NCBI GenBank assembly: GCA_934129885.1 | Contig: CAKOWU010000006.1 | Coordinates: 1 to 64,000 of the forward strand | Direction: 5' to 3' | DNA: 64,000 nt | From: an uncultured Bacilli bacterium | GTDB taxonomy: Bacteria; Bacillota_I; Bacilli_A; RF39; UBA660 | Notes under the pieces: model-generated | Databases searched by the model: none | What the model saw: only the letters and a program-made list of their open reading frames with translations | What the model was told of the DNA's origin: nothing | Part shown: piece by piece, positions 62,158-64,000 of the stretch | How positions within the stretch are numbered: the first letter of the stretch is position 1 | How the letters are laid out: each line of letters begins with the position of its first letter | Made by a program: the position numbers and the translations under genes

Positions 62158-63134
62158 TTAATCGGTACCAGTCCAATTTACTGTGGCATTTGTGGCACCC
62201 CATGGAGCGCCCACGATAGTATTTTATTTTCTTTCTATATTAATTGTAATGTTTAAATGCAAAATCTTCAATATTTTTTATTGAACTTGGAATATTATAA
62301 ATGATAGCCTTTGATTGATGAAAGGTATTTCCTTTTATTGTTTCTACGCTATTGGGTAAATTTATTGTATTTGCATTTACGTAATGCAATGATTTGTATT
62401 CAAGCGTTTTTACTCCATTTGGTATATTTAATATATCAGTATGCTTTTTGGTCGCGTAAGAATTTAAATTTGTATAGTCGATACTTCCGTCAGCGTTTTT
62501 ACTATATATAAATGCATTTTTTAATTCTAAATTATTGGCAGTAAATGATCCGGAGTCATATTCTATATTATTTAATGAAGGTATTGAGGTTAGATTATTA
62601 TTCATAAATGTGCCGCTATTGATTTTCTTTAACGAATTTGGAAAAATTATATTTGTAATTTTATTAAAGTGAAAGGCTTCTTTGCCGATTACTTGTAAAC
62701 TATTTCCTAGAGTTAGTTCTGTAATATCATTTGCATAAAATGCCCATATCCCAATATAAGTTACTGTGCCTGGTATTACTATTTTAGTTAAGTTTTTATG
62801 ACTAAATGATTTTGCTTTTGTTTCTTCCCATGAGGGGTAAGATCCTATTTTAGTTACAGTTTTACCTTTTATATGGTGTCTGGAATATTTACTTCACTAC
62901 CACAAGATTTATCGTAGTCAGTTATAGTAACTGTTCCGTCTCCGTTGTCAGATGTTTCGTAGTATAAATTTTCTTTATTATATATGTTGCCTTTGGCAGA
63001 TAGGTTGATATTTGTACTAAAGGCAGAATAACCTATGGTAAGTATAAGTGTTAAACTGAAAAATGATATTGTAATTATTATTCTACGTTTTACAATATTT
63101 TTTTTCTTAATCTTTTTCTATGTCTTTTCCTCAT
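62158..63134 (-). pseudogene. Leucine-rich-repeat (BspA-like) surface protein with frameshifts
   Basis: ATG 63134 opens a frame with a basic start (RKRHRKRLRKKN), one membrane helix and GYSAFSTNINLSAKGN. It continues to KSCGSEVNIPDTI and a TAA at about 62874. In another frame the DNA continues KGKTVTKIGSYPSWEE, then leucine-rich LRR_5 repeats (NLTKIVIPGTVTYIG, ITELTLGNSLQVIGKEAF, NIIFPNSLKKIN) and EYDSGSF to 62240. A third stretch (GAPWGATNATVNWTGTD) ends at 62158. At least two indels split it; the first lies in ATATAAAA. BspA-like repeats form surface adhesins. Confidence 0.8.
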
Positions 63135-63164
63135 AAAATATTATGTCTTTTCTATCAAAATCAT

Positions 63165-63185
63165 CATATAACTTCCAGTTATGCG
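63165..63185. repeat. Palindrome P1 of pair IV
   Basis: CATATAACT-TCC-AGTTATGCG, 31 bp upstream of the broken LRR gene. Its inverted form resembles P2 at 63268-63296. The AT-rich spacer starts GATAAAAATAAAGGCAAAAA, a stretch nearly repeated at 7.9 kb (pair I). Confidence 0.85.
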
Positions 63186-63267
63186 ATAAAAATAAAGGCA
63201 AAAAATAGAGAATGAATATATAAATTAATTTAAAATGACAATTTTGTGATATGATTTATATAGATAA

Positions 63268-63296
63268 TTAACGTATAACTGAAAGTTATACGTTAA
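63268..63296. repeat. Palindrome P2 of pair IV, perfect 13-bp arms
   Basis: TTAACGTATAACT-GAA-AGTTATACGTTAA, the same arms as P2 of pair I with a different centre. Confidence 0.85.
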
Positions 63297-63317
63297 TGGT
63301 TAAGGTTTTACACAGTA

Positions 63318-63356
63318 AAAAATCACTTTAGTATCTAGATTATTAAAGTGATTTTT
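63318..63356. terminator. Perfect hairpin, probable terminator
   Basis: AAAAATCACTTTA, loop of 13 nt, TAAAGTGATTTTT (13-bp perfect stem). From here to 63532 no gene is visible. Confidence 0.65.
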
Positions 63357-63532
63357 AAGCTTTATATCAATTTCAGAAAATATTGTTGATATAATTCTTG
63401 TTTTATGTTATGGGTTTTCTTATTCTATTTTTACATTTTACCTTTGATATAGCGTATTTTTTGTGGAATAAGCACCTAAAATGTCCTAAAACGGACCTTT
63501 GATAATGTGATAATTATATTGAGGTGTTTGAT

Positions 63533-63862
63533 GTGGAAATAAAACAGGCTTATCAAATGGAAGAAATTGCATATGAGGTTAGAAATAGTTGCTATGATAA
63601 GATACTTGCTTATAATTTAAGAAAATTTAGAATGGAACGTTTTAAATTATATAAACTTGATAATGCCGAAATTGATAATCCTTATAGTATTGATAATATT
63701 TCTTCATTATTAAATATCACTAGAAGACATTATGCACGGCTTGAAAATCCAAGTTGTATTGGTAAGAATATAACTTTAGATAAACTTCTTATTTTATCTA
63801 AAGTATATGATGTAGCAATTAATGATTTTTTTAAGAAAGATGAAAAAACTAGGGTTTCCTAG
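63533..63862 (+). CDS. Small XRE-type helix-turn-helix regulator, 109 aa
   Basis: The start is probably GTG 63533 with GAGGTG six bases upstream; GTG 63524 is in frame but lies inside that site. The region IDNISSLLNITRRHYARLENPSCIGKNITLDKLLILSKVYDVAINDFF matches an XRE helix-turn-helix with a Tyr/Arg-rich recognition helix. The N-terminal 40 residues are helical and may dimerise. The stop codon lies in a terminator hairpin shared with the convergent surface gene. It could regulate the neighbouring surface genes, but that is only inference. Confidence 0.75.
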   Translation: MEIKQAYQMEEIAYEVRNSCYDKILAYNLRKFRMERFKLYKLDNAEIDNPYSIDNISSLLNITRRHYARLENPSCIGKNITLDKLLILSKVYDVAINDFFKKDEKTRVS

Positions 63863-63868
63863 TTTTTA
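63844..63868. terminator. Bidirectional terminator
   Basis: AAAAACTAGG, loop GTTT, CCTAGTTTTT. The hairpin contains the stop codons of both convergent genes. Confidence 0.8.
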
Positions 63869-64000
63869 ATTATATAAGGTTCATTAATACTTCCTGAACC
63901 TTTTATTTTTATGTCAGAAGGTAAAAACATTACTGGGTAGGCATCATTGTATCCTATAACTTTGTTTCCCGAGGTTACTTCTAAGGCTTCTTGGTAATTT
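63859..64000 (-). CDS. C-terminal end of a GNG/GSG..PY-module surface protein (5' end outside window)
   Basis: The minus-strand frame ending in TAG at 63859 reads NYQEALEVTSGNKVIGYNDAYPVMFLPSD, then IKIKGSGSINEPYIIKN. It matches the C-terminal module of the genes at 45531, 54743 and 6916 (YPSLYLSKN...GNGTMSSPYYIK). Only the last 46 residues lie in the window, so domain order and function cannot be judged. Confidence 0.7.
   Translation of the reverse strand, partial: NYQEALEVTSGNKVIGYNDAYPVMFLPSDIKIKGSGSINEPYIIKN

Overview
The window is a low-GC stretch of an endospore-forming Bacillota chromosome using the standard code: TGA is a genuine stop at 19024, 23317 and 50041, and Trp is TGG throughout. 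A spoIID-spoIIQ-mbl cluster, a cotJ spore-coat operon, rpsF-ssb-rpsR, typA, an AddAB-type nuclease and an undecaprenyl-phosphate sugar-phosphate transferase point to a Gram-positive spore former. The AT-rich style and many small membrane-anchored surface proteins suggest an uncultured gut member of the Bacilli. This placement is inference.

Layout. 1-2.9 kb: the end of a tandem-repeat gene with two small partners, then remnants of ISL3- and IS1182-type insertion sequences. 3.0-16.7 kb: mostly core genes (rpsF-ssb-rpsR, rpiB, spoIID, spoIIQ, mbl, an M18 aminopeptidase, a TagO-like transferase, a DUF421 protein, a Nudix hydrolase, a cation antiporter, typA), interrupted by two decayed surface-protein genes. 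16.66-25.5 kb: an accessory block between two similar direct repeats of about 140 bp. It holds three unknown or coiled-coil genes, a divergent four-region sigma-70 factor, an SF2 DExH helicase overlapping it, and a helicase-associated-domain protein overlapping the helicase. This is the best candidate here for an undescribed system.

25.5-30.2 kb: cotJC and a fused cotJA/B gene, a SWIM-SNF2 ATPase and tRNA-His. 30.3-40.9 kb: a mobile region with a Tn4451-like set (large serine recombinase, TnpV, broken relaxase), then a repeat-rich 744-residue protein, a pseudogene, an AlbA/Schlafen-type protein and remnants. 41-62 kb: envelope and housekeeping genes (polysaccharide deacetylase, DUF2130, AddB, AddA, a serine hydrolase, Hsp20 under a CIRCE-like operator, a phosphodiester glycosidase, a short-chain dehydrogenase, two ECF-type ATPases, truA). 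62-64 kb: more surface-protein genes and a small XRE-type regulator.

A recurring theme is a surface-protein family. Its N-terminus is basic, then a membrane segment, then a YSAFSTN..L.AKGN-like motif. Its C-terminal parts are either leucine-rich/DUF285 repeats or a WR(I/V)...GNGS..PY module. Four members (near 7.1, 13.2, 58.5 and 62.5 kb) have unusual palindromes just upstream, usually an inverted pair about 60-110 bp apart whose sequences match within a locus but differ between loci. These could be recombination sites or operators. Several of the genes are broken, so the family appears to be turning over quickly.
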